DNA of 64,000 bases from Pectobacterium carotovorum (GCF_900129615.1 NZ_FQWI01000002.1:372001-436000), one strand, 5' to 3'. Shown: positions 32,201-41,346, numbered from the stretch's first letter. Notes: a model not told the origin generated them from the letters alone. Made by a program: numbers and translations.

Positions 32201-33329
32201 TATAATTGAACGGCACGTCCTGGTATCTCAAGGTTTCTTCACACTCGGCGCGCGCGCCCTCAATCAGGGAGGCGACACTGGCATTAGGATCGATATCAAA
32301 ACGTAATGGCAGGGTATTCATGAATAGCCCCATCATGTTTTGCGTGGCAGGTAAATTTCGGTTGGCAAACGGTGCGCCGATGATGATTTCCTGCTGCCCG
32401 CTGTATTTATGCAGCAGGAGTTGGTATGCCGTGAGGATAACGTGGAATTGTGTCGCCTGATGCTGTGTCGCACAGGTTTGTAAGCGCTGGCAGAAAGACG
32501 CATCAAAGAACTGGCTGGCGATTCCCCCGGTGGTGCTCATTTTGGCCGGACGCGGGTAATCCGTTGCCAGATCTAACTGCCCTGTGATGCCATCCAGCTT
32601 CTTCGCCCAGTAGGCCAGCCCGGTCTGGTATTCGCCCTCGGTATACCACCGATCTTCCGCCAGTGCATAATCGGTGAACTGGAGCGTTTTTTCGATGGGT
32701 AATGTCCCGCCCTGCAGCAGACGAAAGTAGTTTTCCATGAGCATCTTGAAGAACACATTGACCGTCCACCCGTCGGAAATAATGTGATGAAATGTCAGGA
32801 ACAGGACATAGTCGTACTGATGGGTTTTGACCATATGGAGATAAACCAAGGGGCCATTCTCCAGATCAAAAATAATATTCCCTTTCGCCTTGGCTGTCTC
32901 CGAGACATATTTTTCAATGTCTTCTTCGCTGAATGCGGAGATATCTTCAAAGCTGAACGTGAAAGACATGTCGTCAGCAACGCACTGGCATACGTCGTTA
33001 TCGACCAGCCGGAATGTCGTACGCAGAATGTCATGTTGTTGCATCAGATAGTCGAGCGTTTGCTGTACTCGCTGCGGCTCCATGTCGTGCTCGATCCTGC
33101 AGGCAAGCACATAGGGATTGTTATAGACCTGGCTATCGTCAAGGTATTGGGAGAGCATCCAGATACGCTTCTGCGCGCTGGTCATGGGGAAATGTACTCT
33201 GCCGGGTGTCGCGTGCGGAACAATGGCCTTGCCTGAGGCTGTGTTGCCCGTTTTCTTCTTTTCTCTTGCCAGCTTTTTGAGTTCATCCAGGCTAAGCGAG
33301 GTCAGTTTTGCGGTGGGAAGCTGCGTCAT
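29256..33329 (-). CDS. NRPS module C-A-T-TE, predicted Asp-loading
   Basis: 1357 aa. Condensation domain (about 45-480) with intact HHIISDG at 181-187. Adenylation domain (about 510-1000) with YTSGSTGKPKGV at 649-660, NHYGPTE at 788-794 and catalytic Lys987. Carrier domain with LGGNSL, phosphopantetheine on Ser1041. Type I thioesterase (about 1095-1355) with GGWSLG, Ser1172, and a C-terminal GDHISM His. Aligned by eye to GrsA, the specificity residues read D-L-T-K-V-G-H-V-G, almost the Asp code of surfactin and bacitracin synthetases. It probably adds Asp to the chain delivered by the PKS and releases the product as acid or ring. Starts 77 bp after the PKS gene. Confidence 0.9.
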   Translation of the reverse strand: MTQLPTAKLTSLSLDELKKLAREKKKTGNTASGKAIVPHATPGRVHFPMTSAQKRIWMLSQYLDDSQVYNNPYVLACRIEHDMEPQRVQQTLDYLMQQHDILRTTFRLVDNDVCQCVADDMSFTFSFEDISAFSEEDIEKYVSETAKAKGNIIFDLENGPLVYLHMVKTHQYDYVLFLTFHHIISDGWTVNVFFKMLMENYFRLLQGGTLPIEKTLQFTDYALAEDRWYTEGEYQTGLAYWAKKLDGITGQLDLATDYPRPAKMSTTGGIASQFFDASFCQRLQTCATQHQATQFHVILTAYQLLLHKYSGQQEIIIGAPFANRNLPATQNMMGLFMNTLPLRFDIDPNASVASLIEGARAECEETLRYQDVPFNYILDEITYVRNPQINPIFQAILTYQVFPHFHSSHGGFKYKPLKVDYGTAKLDLNLWVEEDKDSDGLLFTMNYSSALFSSSTIQRMLNDLRTVLETLITQPQLTVRDISLLSDEERRATIAQCRPTPNAFPPAVHRQFEQQAQQHPDAIAVRCEGRTFSYAQLNERANQLAHQLQKDGMAHGECVALFMPKSEYYVVAILAVLKAGGCYVPIDIDLPAQQVEFILQNSAARCVIIDEQAPGDRLPCLYVRQNRSRMPVSNPSPPQVTDGPAHIIYTSGSTGKPKGVRVKHSQLSHYCQAIRPVLNLPPDARYGMFSSFTTDLAHTVLFPALIHQGQLDVISTELLRSPQELFAYLAHYPVDCIKITPSHLATLLTSPQAEALLPRQLLVIGGERVPLSLIKRVREFRTSCRILNHYGPTECTVGITTYPVPDDLSSLSGDYLPIGKPLSDSHVLLLDAYHQLVPAGLPGEIYLGGSHVAEGYIGLPDQNHARFIPHPYLEGERLYRSGDKGRFLPDGNLEFMGRLDRQVKVRGYRVELTEIEQALQQVANATHVAIKQNTLPHGETVLTAYLCGIDEPSQATVKTALQKKLPDYMHPERWVWLEAMPLTASGKINYAALPLPSAEKRVAFHTPENQREHDLHEIYRDILQSETIDTQESFFTLGGNSLSALKLILSVNQHFGTSLSLGQLFENSSIAQLAHVIEEKGSQTQAARVTINRGQPEDNPTLLLIHPAGGNVLCYSGLARELGERYPIYGIQVPDFSVNQPYNADIKALAAFYLSEASDIVHHSRLVLGGWSLGATIAFEMAQQLAKKGITPTVLVLDQPAPEINIDGSADMNEAERLAYFAHKVALFTGASFDLSEQSLADMSNAQRTSRFLAEFKRVGLVPQSIGPGAFQDFINILQTHIYATDAYRGELYSGDVLVVEAEDILPGRIRLPESGLGWRRLTSGCLTVLPTSGDHISMMNAPHISRIAEQLKKVWQ

Positions 33330-33406
33330 TATCGAGTCTCATTTTGTGACATTCGGTTTTACATTAGCGGCCGCCTTCGAGATGCATACTGAAGGCGGCC
33401 GTTCCC

Positions 33407-36400
33407 TTATTCCTGCAATAAGGCTTCCAGCTCGGTAAGGATCAGCGTTGCTAACCCTTTCACGGTCTGGTTCTGGTAAAACAGATCAACGCGAATATCG
33501 ATTTCAAATATGCCGGAAACGGTAGACACGACCTGTACTGCCAGCAGCGAGTTACCGCCCAGTTCAGTAAAGCTGTCGTTAACGCCGATCCCCGAGATCC
33601 CCAGAATCGACTGCCAGACTTTGACGATCTCCTTCTCGATGTCATTTTCTGGCGCGACATAATCCACAGAGAGGGCCGGTCGGGCATATCCTTCCGTTGC
33701 TTCGCTATTCTGCAAAATGAATTCAGGCGTTTCCTGTTCAGGAATCGACTCATAAATGAGCTGATCCAGATCGCTGGTGACGACGACTAACTGTTCAAAT
33801 TCCAGATGCGCAAGCTGGCGTTTTATCGCGTCCAGCCCTTCTGGCAACAGAATGTCTTTATCTGCCAGATTCACTTTTACTGCTGCTGTGGCTGCCGTTG
33901 AGGCGTTTTCTGACGTCGCGAGCTGATTGCCCATCGTCATCTTCATCAGCGTGTAGTTTTCCAGGACCAGCAGCGGAACGCCCTCTGGTGACAGGAACGT
34001 GATATCCATGACGATGGCGTTATCCTGCGGCTGATAGGCCTGCTTGAGCCTGGCGTGGGCGTAGCACTCTTTCCCCAGTGGCGATAAGAAGGTCATCTTG
34101 CCATAGCTGATAGGCAGGAAATTCTCCTGTGTAATCAATGACAGGCAGGAGATGGCCGTGGCATCAATCACTGCGGGGTGGTACGGGTAGCGGGTAAGAT
34201 CGTGCGTATAGTCGCTCCCCAGCACTTTGTGGATCAGCCATTCGTTATGGCCCTGAGCAATCTCGCGATGGTTGTTCCAACGCTGGCTAAATGACAGGAA
34301 ATTCTCGCCCGTGTTGGCATTTCCCAGCTCGGTGATAAATGGCGCGTAGGGAACCTGCGTGGTGCAGCGCTGTTTGATGGCGTCAATCGATTGTGGCGCG
34401 AGGTCAGCCGTTGGAGCGCCGTGGCCGATGCTTCCGAACGCGTGTTCTTGCCATGCCAGCTCAAGCACGCCCTGAGTCTTGAGGCTGAATTTATAGCCTT
34501 TCCCCTCTGGCGTGATGAATAGCCTCATCTGACGCGGCCAGGCATCGGTATAGATCACCGGCTTGGTCAACATCAGGTTCTTGACCTGAAGGCTTTCCTG
34601 AGATTTAAAGCCTGTCATGAATTCATGCAGCAGCGATAAGATTGTCGCTCCCACCAGTGAAGGTTGTTTCGCAAGGCGGTGCTCATCGATAACCCAGTCC
34701 TGCGTGGTGAGATTGACCTGATAGCTTTCCTGCATGCCTTCACGCTCAAGGAGCGTCAGCAGGTCGCCTTTGGCTTCTTCAACGGCAGCCAGCTTGCTGT
34801 TTTTCTTCTCCTGCAGCTGTTTTCCCCAACGGACGGCCATTCCCACATCGCCCCATTTTCCCCAGTTCAGCGAGACGGTGCGCCCACGGCGATGCTGGTT
34901 GCGATAATGCGCAAAGGCATCCATAAACGCGTTACCCGAGCAGTAATCAATGCGGGCTTCGTCACCGACGATGGAGGTAATAGAAGAGAATAAAATAAAG
35001 AAGTCAGGCTGTTTGTCCTGCAGCAGCTCATCCAGAATGAGCGATCCTGCCACTTTGGGATCGAGCACGTTGGCGCAATCGGCGTCATTCTTCAGAGCAA
35101 TGATACCGCCGCCAGCCACGCCTGCCGTATGGAACACGCCATCGACCTGCGGGAACGCGGATAACATCTCGCGCATACCGTGATAGTCATTCACGTCGAC
35201 CTGCGCCAGATGTATCGTGTTGCCACGGGCTTCCAGACGTAAAACGCTCGCCAGTTTTTCACTGATAGGATCGTCAACCGGATGCTGTTGGATCCAGGCT
35301 TGCCACTCTTCACGCGGTGGTAACGCCGCACGGTAAGTCAGGATGATCGTCGCATTACTGTTTTCAGACAGGTGGTTGGCAAGTAAGATTCCCAACCCAC
35401 CGAGGCCACCAGTGATGAGGTAGACGCCGTCGTCTTTCAATTCCGCAGGTAAACCGATATCGTCCTGTTTCAGATGCACGGCCTGGTAACTTTCTTCCCA
35501 GCGCTGGTTTCCGCGGTAAGCCACCAGATTGCCGTGTGTTGCGATATGGCTTTCTGCAATCAGGCTGTGGGCAAACTCATCAAGCTGTTCGGCGTTTTGT
35601 TTAAGATCGATATCCACCAGGTGGCACTGCACTTCAGGATACTCGTGATAGAACACGCGCGACGGCCCGACCAGTAGCGCATTCTCTGGTGAAGCGATGC
35701 GCTCACCCATCACGCTGAACGTGTTGCTGGTGGCGAAGGTCACATGCAGATCGTCCAGCAAATTCTCGTTCACCAGCGCCTGCTGGAGATAGAGAGCAGG
35801 GTAGAACGTGTTCAGCGGTGAAGAGAGATAGGTATGCTCAAGCGGCTGGACCTGTTCCGCCGCCGTCAGGTTCCATAAATACAGGATGCGTGATGGACGT
35901 AACCCTTGTCCTGTCAGGCTTTTCAGCAGCCGGACATAGTCGGCGCGTGAGGATACATTGAGGGTGTATTGGCTTTCGGAAAGCGTTTCCTGATACTGCA
36001 TTCCCGGGCTGACGAAAAAGACCTTATGCCCGTCCTTTTCCAGTAGTTGCTTCGCACGTTCGGCGATACCCAGCGTATCCGTCAGCAGCAGCCAGCAGGT
36101 GTTCTCAGCTTCAACGCGTTTGCCCGCCATGTATTTCGCCGGAATGGTTTTCTTCCAGGTCGGCATATAGAACCAATCGCCGATATCCGCCTGTTTCCGC
36201 TTTTTAGCTTTAACGGATTGCTCACTCTGCATGTCATTACTGGCTGACGACAGGGCTGGCAGGGCGAAGCGTTTCCGCTCAAAAGGGTAGCCCGGCAGCG
36301 GGATACGACGACGGTGCTGTTCTGGATGATGCTGATGCCAGGGAACGTTTACGCCGCTTGCCCAAAGCGCGCCTAGCGTCGACAGGAGATGCTCGCCGGA

Positions 36401-38908
36401 TAAGGCCACGTCTTTCGCCGTTGGCAGGGAGGCATAAATCAATGCGCCGTCTTCTGCGCTGAAATGCTGCTTGGCAGACGATTCCAGCGAGCGTCCCGGC
36501 CCGACTTCAAGGAACACGAAATCGTGATGCTCATCAGCCATCAGCGTTTTGAAGGCGTGAGAGAACAGCACCGGATTTCGTACGTGGCGCACCCAGTAGT
36601 CGCTGTTTTTCGCCAGTTCTTCAGTCACCCATTCGCCGTTAACGGTAGACACAAATGGGATCTGTGGCGCGTGCAGCGTGATGCTATCAATGACCTTTTT
36701 GAAAGCGGGCAGCATGGGTTCCATCATGTGTGAGTGGAAAGCATGCGAGGTATCCAGATGTTTGCAGAAGATATTGCTGTCTTCCAACTGCTGTTGGAAA
36801 CGTGCGACATCGTTTGAAGCACCGGCGATGACGCATAATCCAGGGTAGTTAACCGCCGCAATTTCCAGCTTGCTGCCGTGAAGTTTGGCCTTCAGGCTTT
36901 CTTCATCGAGCAGGACGGCCAGCATATCTCCCGCGGGTAATGCCTGTACCATCTTGCCCCGCATCGCAACGGCTTTCAGCGCATCTTCCAGTGAGAACAC
37001 GCCGGACAGGCAGGCTGCTACGTATTCCCCCACGCTGTGACCGATCATGACATCTGGCTGAATACCCCACGACATCCACAGTTTTGCCAGACTGTACTCC
37101 ACCACGAACAGGGATGGCTGGGTAAACTGGGTTTCATTGATGCGAGACTCGGCGATATCGTCGCTGTCCTGAAAGATAATCGACGTCAGATTGACGTCCA
37201 GAATCGGCTCCAGATAGTTACAGCATTGATCCATGCTCGCGCGGAAAACATCGTAGGTGTCGTACAGCTCACGCGCCATATTGACGTACTGGTTGCCCTG
37301 TCCCGGGAACATAAATACGACGGATTTTTGGTTTTTTCCCTGCTGCGTCACCACCAGTGAAGGCTGATCCAGCTTGGCCAGCAGTGAATCGCGATCCTTC
37401 CCGATAATAGCCGTGCTGTGAGAGAATTTTTGTCTCCCAACCTGCAAGGTGTAGGCGATATCTGCCAGATTGGCATCGTCATGCGCACTGAGGTAATCGC
37501 GCAGACGGTGTTTCATGTCTTCCAGCGCCGTGCGGCTTTTCGCGGAGAAAGGTAAAATCAGCAGGCTGTTGTCATGGGTATCGCCCGCTTTTAGCGACGG
37601 TGCGGCTTCCAGAATGACGCAGGCATTGGTGCCGCCGACGCCAAAAGAGTTCACCAGCGCGCGATGCGGTGTTTCTGACGGTTCCAGTTCACTGAGTTCG
37701 GTGTTCATGATGAACGGACTGGTTTCAAACTCAATGTTAGGGTTTGGCGATTCGAAATGGAGCGAAGCTGGCAGTTTGCCGGTTTCCAGCGCCAGTGAGG
37801 CTTTGATGAGGCTGGCCATGCCTGACGCTGCGTCCGTATGGCCAATGTTGGTTTTCACCGATCCCAGACGGCAATATTGAGTTTTATCCGTGTATTCCTG
37901 AAACGTCTGAGTGAGCGAGGTGAACTCGATGGGATCGCCCAGCGCCGTGGCGGTGCCGTGAGCTTCAACAAAGTTGATCGTGGCGGGATCGAGCTGTGCA
38001 TTAGCTATCGCCTGTTTGGCAACGGCGATCTGCCCGTGGATGCTCGGCGCGGTAAAGCCGGCTTTCAGGTTACCGTCGTTATTCACTGCGCCGCCTTTCA
38101 GCACGGCGTAAATATGGTCGCCGTCGCGTACGGCGTCATTCAGACGTTTCAGTAACACGACGCCAGCACCGCGGCTGAACACCGTGCCGTTGGCTCGGGA
38201 GTCAAAGGCATAGCAGCGGCCATCTGCGGATTCCATGCCGCCTTGCATATAAGGATAGCCCCGGCGTTCTGGCGTATCCACGGAAACACCGCCCGCGACG
38301 ATCAGGTCACTTTCCCCGTTCAGCAGGCTATTCATGCCCATCACGACGGCGACCATCGCGGTTGAACAGGCGGTCTGTACGTTAACGCTCGGCCCTTTGA
38401 GGTTGAGCTTGTAAGATACTCGGGTCGTTACGTAGTCTTTATCATTGTTGGTGACGACCGATGCACCGCTGGCGTACTTCTGCACTTCAGGATGGGCATT
38501 TACTTTACTCAAATGCCAGGCGGTTCCTGTTCCGCCGAATATGCCGACTTTTCCAGGATAGGTGGCAGGGACGTAGCCGGCATCTTCAAACGCGTGCCAG
38601 CAGCATTCCAAAAAGACGCGATGCTGTGGATCCATAATTTCGGCATCGCGTGGCGTAATATCAAAAAAGTTAGCGTCAAAGTGCTGTGCGTTACCCAGAA
38701 TGCCCCGGCGGCGAATATAGTTGGGCGAGGCGATCATTTCTTCTTCAATGCCTGACTCCCTCAGTTCTTCTTCACTGAATGTGCTGATCGTCTCCACGCC
38801 GTCCAACAGGTTTTGCCAAAATATTGCGGTATCTTCTGCACCGGGAAAGCGAGCCGACATTCCTACAATGGCAATATCCTTATCGCGGAACTGTTCTTGC
38901 TGTTTCAT
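33407..38908 (-). CDS. Type I polyketide synthase KS-AT-KR-DH-ACP
   Basis: 1833 aa. KS (about 10-435): TACSTAM with Cys181, VEAHGTATALGDP and KTNIGH. AT (about 530-830): GHSVGEY with Ser625 and HAFH at 722-725, the malonyl-CoA signature. KR (about 1155-1360): TGGLGGLG at 1166-1173, Ser1309, Tyr1322, Asn1326. Then a DH-like hot-dog region (about 1400-1660) with DEHRLAKQPSLV, His1410, and HPAVIDAT, Asp1582. ACP: LGGNSLL with Ser1787. There is no ER, MT or TE. DH after KR is an unusual order, and the HxxxGxxxxP motif reads Lys for Gly and Val for Pro, so dehydration is uncertain. One malonate extension is expected between an upstream peptidyl carrier and the C-A-T-TE NRPS downstream. Confidence 0.9.
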   Translation of the reverse strand: MKQQEQFRDKDIAIVGMSARFPGAEDTAIFWQNLLDGVETISTFSEEELRESGIEEEMIASPNYIRRRGILGNAQHFDANFFDITPRDAEIMDPQHRVFLECCWHAFEDAGYVPATYPGKVGIFGGTGTAWHLSKVNAHPEVQKYASGASVVTNNDKDYVTTRVSYKLNLKGPSVNVQTACSTAMVAVVMGMNSLLNGESDLIVAGGVSVDTPERRGYPYMQGGMESADGRCYAFDSRANGTVFSRGAGVVLLKRLNDAVRDGDHIYAVLKGGAVNNDGNLKAGFTAPSIHGQIAVAKQAIANAQLDPATINFVEAHGTATALGDPIEFTSLTQTFQEYTDKTQYCRLGSVKTNIGHTDAASGMASLIKASLALETGKLPASLHFESPNPNIEFETSPFIMNTELSELEPSETPHRALVNSFGVGGTNACVILEAAPSLKAGDTHDNSLLILPFSAKSRTALEDMKHRLRDYLSAHDDANLADIAYTLQVGRQKFSHSTAIIGKDRDSLLAKLDQPSLVVTQQGKNQKSVVFMFPGQGNQYVNMARELYDTYDVFRASMDQCCNYLEPILDVNLTSIIFQDSDDIAESRINETQFTQPSLFVVEYSLAKLWMSWGIQPDVMIGHSVGEYVAACLSGVFSLEDALKAVAMRGKMVQALPAGDMLAVLLDEESLKAKLHGSKLEIAAVNYPGLCVIAGASNDVARFQQQLEDSNIFCKHLDTSHAFHSHMMEPMLPAFKKVIDSITLHAPQIPFVSTVNGEWVTEELAKNSDYWVRHVRNPVLFSHAFKTLMADEHHDFVFLEVGPGRSLESSAKQHFSAEDGALIYASLPTAKDVALSGEHLLSTLGALWASGVNVPWHQHHPEQHRRRIPLPGYPFERKRFALPALSSASNDMQSEQSVKAKKRKQADIGDWFYMPTWKKTIPAKYMAGKRVEAENTCWLLLTDTLGIAERAKQLLEKDGHKVFFVSPGMQYQETLSESQYTLNVSSRADYVRLLKSLTGQGLRPSRILYLWNLTAAEQVQPLEHTYLSSPLNTFYPALYLQQALVNENLLDDLHVTFATSNTFSVMGERIASPENALLVGPSRVFYHEYPEVQCHLVDIDLKQNAEQLDEFAHSLIAESHIATHGNLVAYRGNQRWEESYQAVHLKQDDIGLPAELKDDGVYLITGGLGGLGILLANHLSENSNATIILTYRAALPPREEWQAWIQQHPVDDPISEKLASVLRLEARGNTIHLAQVDVNDYHGMREMLSAFPQVDGVFHTAGVAGGGIIALKNDADCANVLDPKVAGSLILDELLQDKQPDFFILFSSITSIVGDEARIDYCSGNAFMDAFAHYRNQHRRGRTVSLNWGKWGDVGMAVRWGKQLQEKKNSKLAAVEEAKGDLLTLLEREGMQESYQVNLTTQDWVIDEHRLAKQPSLVGATILSLLHEFMTGFKSQESLQVKNLMLTKPVIYTDAWPRQMRLFITPEGKGYKFSLKTQGVLELAWQEHAFGSIGHGAPTADLAPQSIDAIKQRCTTQVPYAPFITELGNANTGENFLSFSQRWNNHREIAQGHNEWLIHKVLGSDYTHDLTRYPYHPAVIDATAISCLSLITQENFLPISYGKMTFLSPLGKECYAHARLKQAYQPQDNAIVMDITFLSPEGVPLLVLENYTLMKMTMGNQLATSENASTAATAAVKVNLADKDILLPEGLDAIKRQLAHLEFEQLVVVTSDLDQLIYESIPEQETPEFILQNSEATEGYARPALSVDYVAPENDIEKEIVKVWQSILGISGIGVNDSFTELGGNSLLAVQVVSTVSGIFEIDIRVDLFYQNQTVKGLATLILTELEALLQE

Positions 38909-39048
38909 TTCATTACCTCACCGTGAATATATTCGCCTCCTTTTCACGGCGCAGGCCGCTAACCTTCTTTCTCCGAATACTATCCAGAGGAAGAAAGGTC
39001 GACGTCCTACGCCGTGAATATAGAAGGGACAGCTACATTAAAAGTTAA

Positions 39049-39321
39049 TTACTTTTTGCTACCTGCGACGCCAGCAGTAACCCGGCTGATAAGGCTTTGC
39101 AGGTTAGATGCCGACGGGTGTTGCAATGCTGCTTTGATTGAAACAGGAATGGCTGGAATAGACTTCGCATGCCAGTACTTCTTGGTGTTAGGAAGGATTT
39201 TCTGGCCAATCGCATAGTAGCTAGCGGGCTTGGATGAATTTTGGTGACTCAGAACAAATTTAATTGCCGAAGCCACTTTCGCTTTGACTGCCGAGGCAGC
39301 GTTCAATTGATTTGCAGACAT
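39049..39321 (-). CDS. Small basic protein of unknown function in the NRPS/PKS operon
   Basis: 90 aa from the ATG at 39321, with AGGTGG 7 bases upstream; a longer frame to 39366 adds a hydrophobic leader without a ribosome site. I do not recognise a family. It is Ala/Ser/Lys-rich, has no Cys, and is clearly basic. An amphipathic N-terminal helix (SAVKAKVASAIKFVLSH) is followed by a Tyr/Trp-containing centre and a helix ending AGVAGSKK. Its fixed place between the carrier-protein gene and the PKS suggests a function in the pathway: helper, docking protein or self-protection. It is not a carrier, thioesterase or MbtH protein by motif. Confidence 0.65.
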   Translation of the reverse strand: MSANQLNAASAVKAKVASAIKFVLSHQNSSKPASYYAIGQKILPNTKKYWHAKSIPAIPVSIKAALQHPSASNLQSLISRVTAGVAGSKK

Positions 39322-39420
39322 GGTATTACCACCTATTATCAGTGAAATAAGGATGATGAAACACATTGCCCATTGTTGGGCGGTTATTCCCCTGGAGTAT
39401 AAATACGCTTTTTGGCGTAA

Positions 39421-39693
39421 TTACTTCTTGCTGCTTGATTTCCCAGCGTGTATTTCGCTAATACGCTTGCTTAGCATCTGTACCGTTGGGTATTGGAATA
39501 AATCAACAATAGAGATAGGTGACTCCATTTTGTTTTTTATTTCGCGATAAACCTTGGACATCAGCAGGGAATTTCCGCCTGCATCGAAAAAGTTCTCTTG
39601 GATAGAGACTTTCGGATTGTTGAGTACGGTCCGCCAGATAGAAATAATATTTTTCTCTATCTCGGAAGGTAATATTGCTTTGTCATTTGACAT
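39421..39693 (-). CDS. Stand-alone carrier protein (PCP/ACP)
   Basis: 90 aa. One phosphopantetheine-binding domain: EIEKNIISIWRTVL, then VSIQENFFDAGGNSLLMSKVY, with attachment Ser42. The C-terminus is Lys/Ser-rich (AGKSSSKK), resembling the end of the adjacent 90-aa protein. The gene starts 10 bases after the stand-alone adenylation gene, so it most likely receives that enzyme's aminoacyl group. The GGNSL form is peptidyl-carrier-like. Confidence 0.9.
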   Translation of the reverse strand: MSNDKAILPSEIEKNIISIWRTVLNNPKVSIQENFFDAGGNSLLMSKVYREIKNKMESPISIVDLFQYPTVQMLSKRISEIHAGKSSSKK

Positions 39694-39703
39694 TTTTTCA
39701 CCA

Positions 39704-41215
39704 TTAGTTATTTACGCAGGAACACAGCTTGGATTTATCAATTTTTCCATTGGGGTGCGTTGGCATTTTTTCCAACGCAACGAAATGAGAGGGCACCATG
39801 AAAAAAGGCAGCGTCTTGGCAAGGTGCGCTTTTATCTCTTGAATATCGATGTGCTTCTGATGCCGTAATACATAAAAGGCTGAGAGTGATGGCGCCGCGT
39901 TTTCTGAGCGCTTTTCGAGAATCACGGCAGCATGGTTAATTTGCGGTAGCGCCTGTATGTGCGTTTCTATTTCCGCCAGCTCAATACGGTGTCCACGCAA
40001 TTTAACCTGGCTGTCTATTCGGCCAATGAACTCCAGAACGCCATCGACGCGCTGCTTAACCCAGTCGCCGGTTTTATACATTTTCTGCCCAGTCTGATGG
40101 TTAAACGGGTCATCAACAAATCGCTCCTGCGTCAGCTTTTCCGCATGCAGATAGCCTTTTGCCAGAATATCCCCTGCCAGATAAAGCTCACCGCTTTCCC
40201 CCACATCGACAGGCTGTTGCGCCTCATCTAATACATAAGCGGCGGCATGAGGGATAGGCTTGCCAATCGGGGCAATTTTTTCTTCTGCTCCCGGCTGGCA
40301 GAGCCAATGACAGGCAAAGATTGTTGCCTCGGTCGGGCCGTAGAGATTGTGGATCTTTCCCGGATATTGCAGGGAGAGATCGTTGACCAGCGTTTGATCG
40401 AGCGCCTCGCCGCCAGAAAAGATATGGCATAGAGAGGTGCAGCGGGATAGCACCTCCGTATCCACAATGACGCGCAGTGCTGTCGGCACGAACTGTGCGA
40501 CCGTGACCTGATGACGATGCATAAATTCAGCCAGCAGCTGCGGATCGTACTTGGCATCCTCGGTAATGACCGCACAGCTTGCGCCAGCGATCAGCGGCCA
40601 GAAAATTTCCCACACTGAGACGTCAAAGCTGAACGTGGACTGGTTAAGGACAACATCGTCGTGCTGTAGCACGAAGGCGCTTTGCATCCATGCCAGATAA
40701 TTGACCACCGTTCTGTGGCTGACCATGACGCCCTTTGGCGTTCCGGTGGAGCCGGAGGTGTACATCACATAACAAAGCTGTTCTTCACTAACTGAAGGAA
40801 GCGTGGGGGTAGCCTGAACGCTCAGATCGATCTGATTGATGTCAACGATCTCACGATGGCTCGGTGCCAGCGTAAGCGCGTGTGCATTGTCGGTAATAAC
40901 CAGACGCGCATCGGCATGATTGACCATGTAATCCAGACGCTCGTGCGGATAGTAAGGATCAAGCGGTAAATAGCACGCACCGGTTTTCAATACGCCGAGC
41001 AGGCTGACGATCAGATTCGGGCTTTTATTCAAATAAATACCGACAACATCCTTCGGCTTTACGCCCCGCTGCAATAGATCGCTCGCCATGGCGTTTGCCC
41101 GCTGATCCAATTGTCGGTAGGTCAACGTTTCTGTATCGCTTCTCAGGGCGATAGCGTCCGGCGTCTGATGCCGCTGCTGTTCAAATAAGGTGTGGAGCAC
41201 TCTTGCCGATGCCAT
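39704..41215 (-). CDS. Stand-alone amino acid adenylation enzyme
   Basis: 503 aa, an adenylation domain without C or T domains. Core motifs: MYTSGSTGTPKGVMVSH (about 151-167), FSFDVSVWE (about 196-204), NLYGPTE, the hinge and GHRIELAEIE, and catalytic Lys in NGKIDKSKL near the C-terminus. Asp198 aligns with the amino-group-binding Asp235 of GrsA. The code read by eye is D-V-W-Q-F-G-L-I-F, nearest in my memory to Ser-type codes but not an exact match. Partner of the carrier protein encoded just downstream. GAGGATC precedes the ATG. Confidence 0.9.
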   Translation of the reverse strand: MASARVLHTLFEQQRHQTPDAIALRSDTETLTYRQLDQRANAMASDLLQRGVKPKDVVGIYLNKSPNLIVSLLGVLKTGACYLPLDPYYPHERLDYMVNHADARLVITDNAHALTLAPSHREIVDINQIDLSVQATPTLPSVSEEQLCYVMYTSGSTGTPKGVMVSHRTVVNYLAWMQSAFVLQHDDVVLNQSTFSFDVSVWEIFWPLIAGASCAVITEDAKYDPQLLAEFMHRHQVTVAQFVPTALRVIVDTEVLSRCTSLCHIFSGGEALDQTLVNDLSLQYPGKIHNLYGPTEATIFACHWLCQPGAEEKIAPIGKPIPHAAAYVLDEAQQPVDVGESGELYLAGDILAKGYLHAEKLTQERFVDDPFNHQTGQKMYKTGDWVKQRVDGVLEFIGRIDSQVKLRGHRIELAEIETHIQALPQINHAAVILEKRSENAAPSLSAFYVLRHQKHIDIQEIKAHLAKTLPFFMVPSHFVALEKMPTHPNGKIDKSKLCSCVNN

Positions 41216-41346
41216 GGTCTGATCCTCTGGTGATGCCAGGGGTCACGCCGGGCATCCTTTTACGCGTTATGCAGGTACGGCACACATGCACTATGCCGAT
41301 GAGTAATTGCCGCTGAGTAATATTGCTGCTGAACAATGTGCTTTGA

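Noticed and set aside
41216-41346. Riboswitch or attenuator between DUF2589-like A and the adenylation gene
   Set aside because: A GATGCC...GGCATC stem with internal mismatches is present, but there is no terminator T-run or known aptamer pattern.
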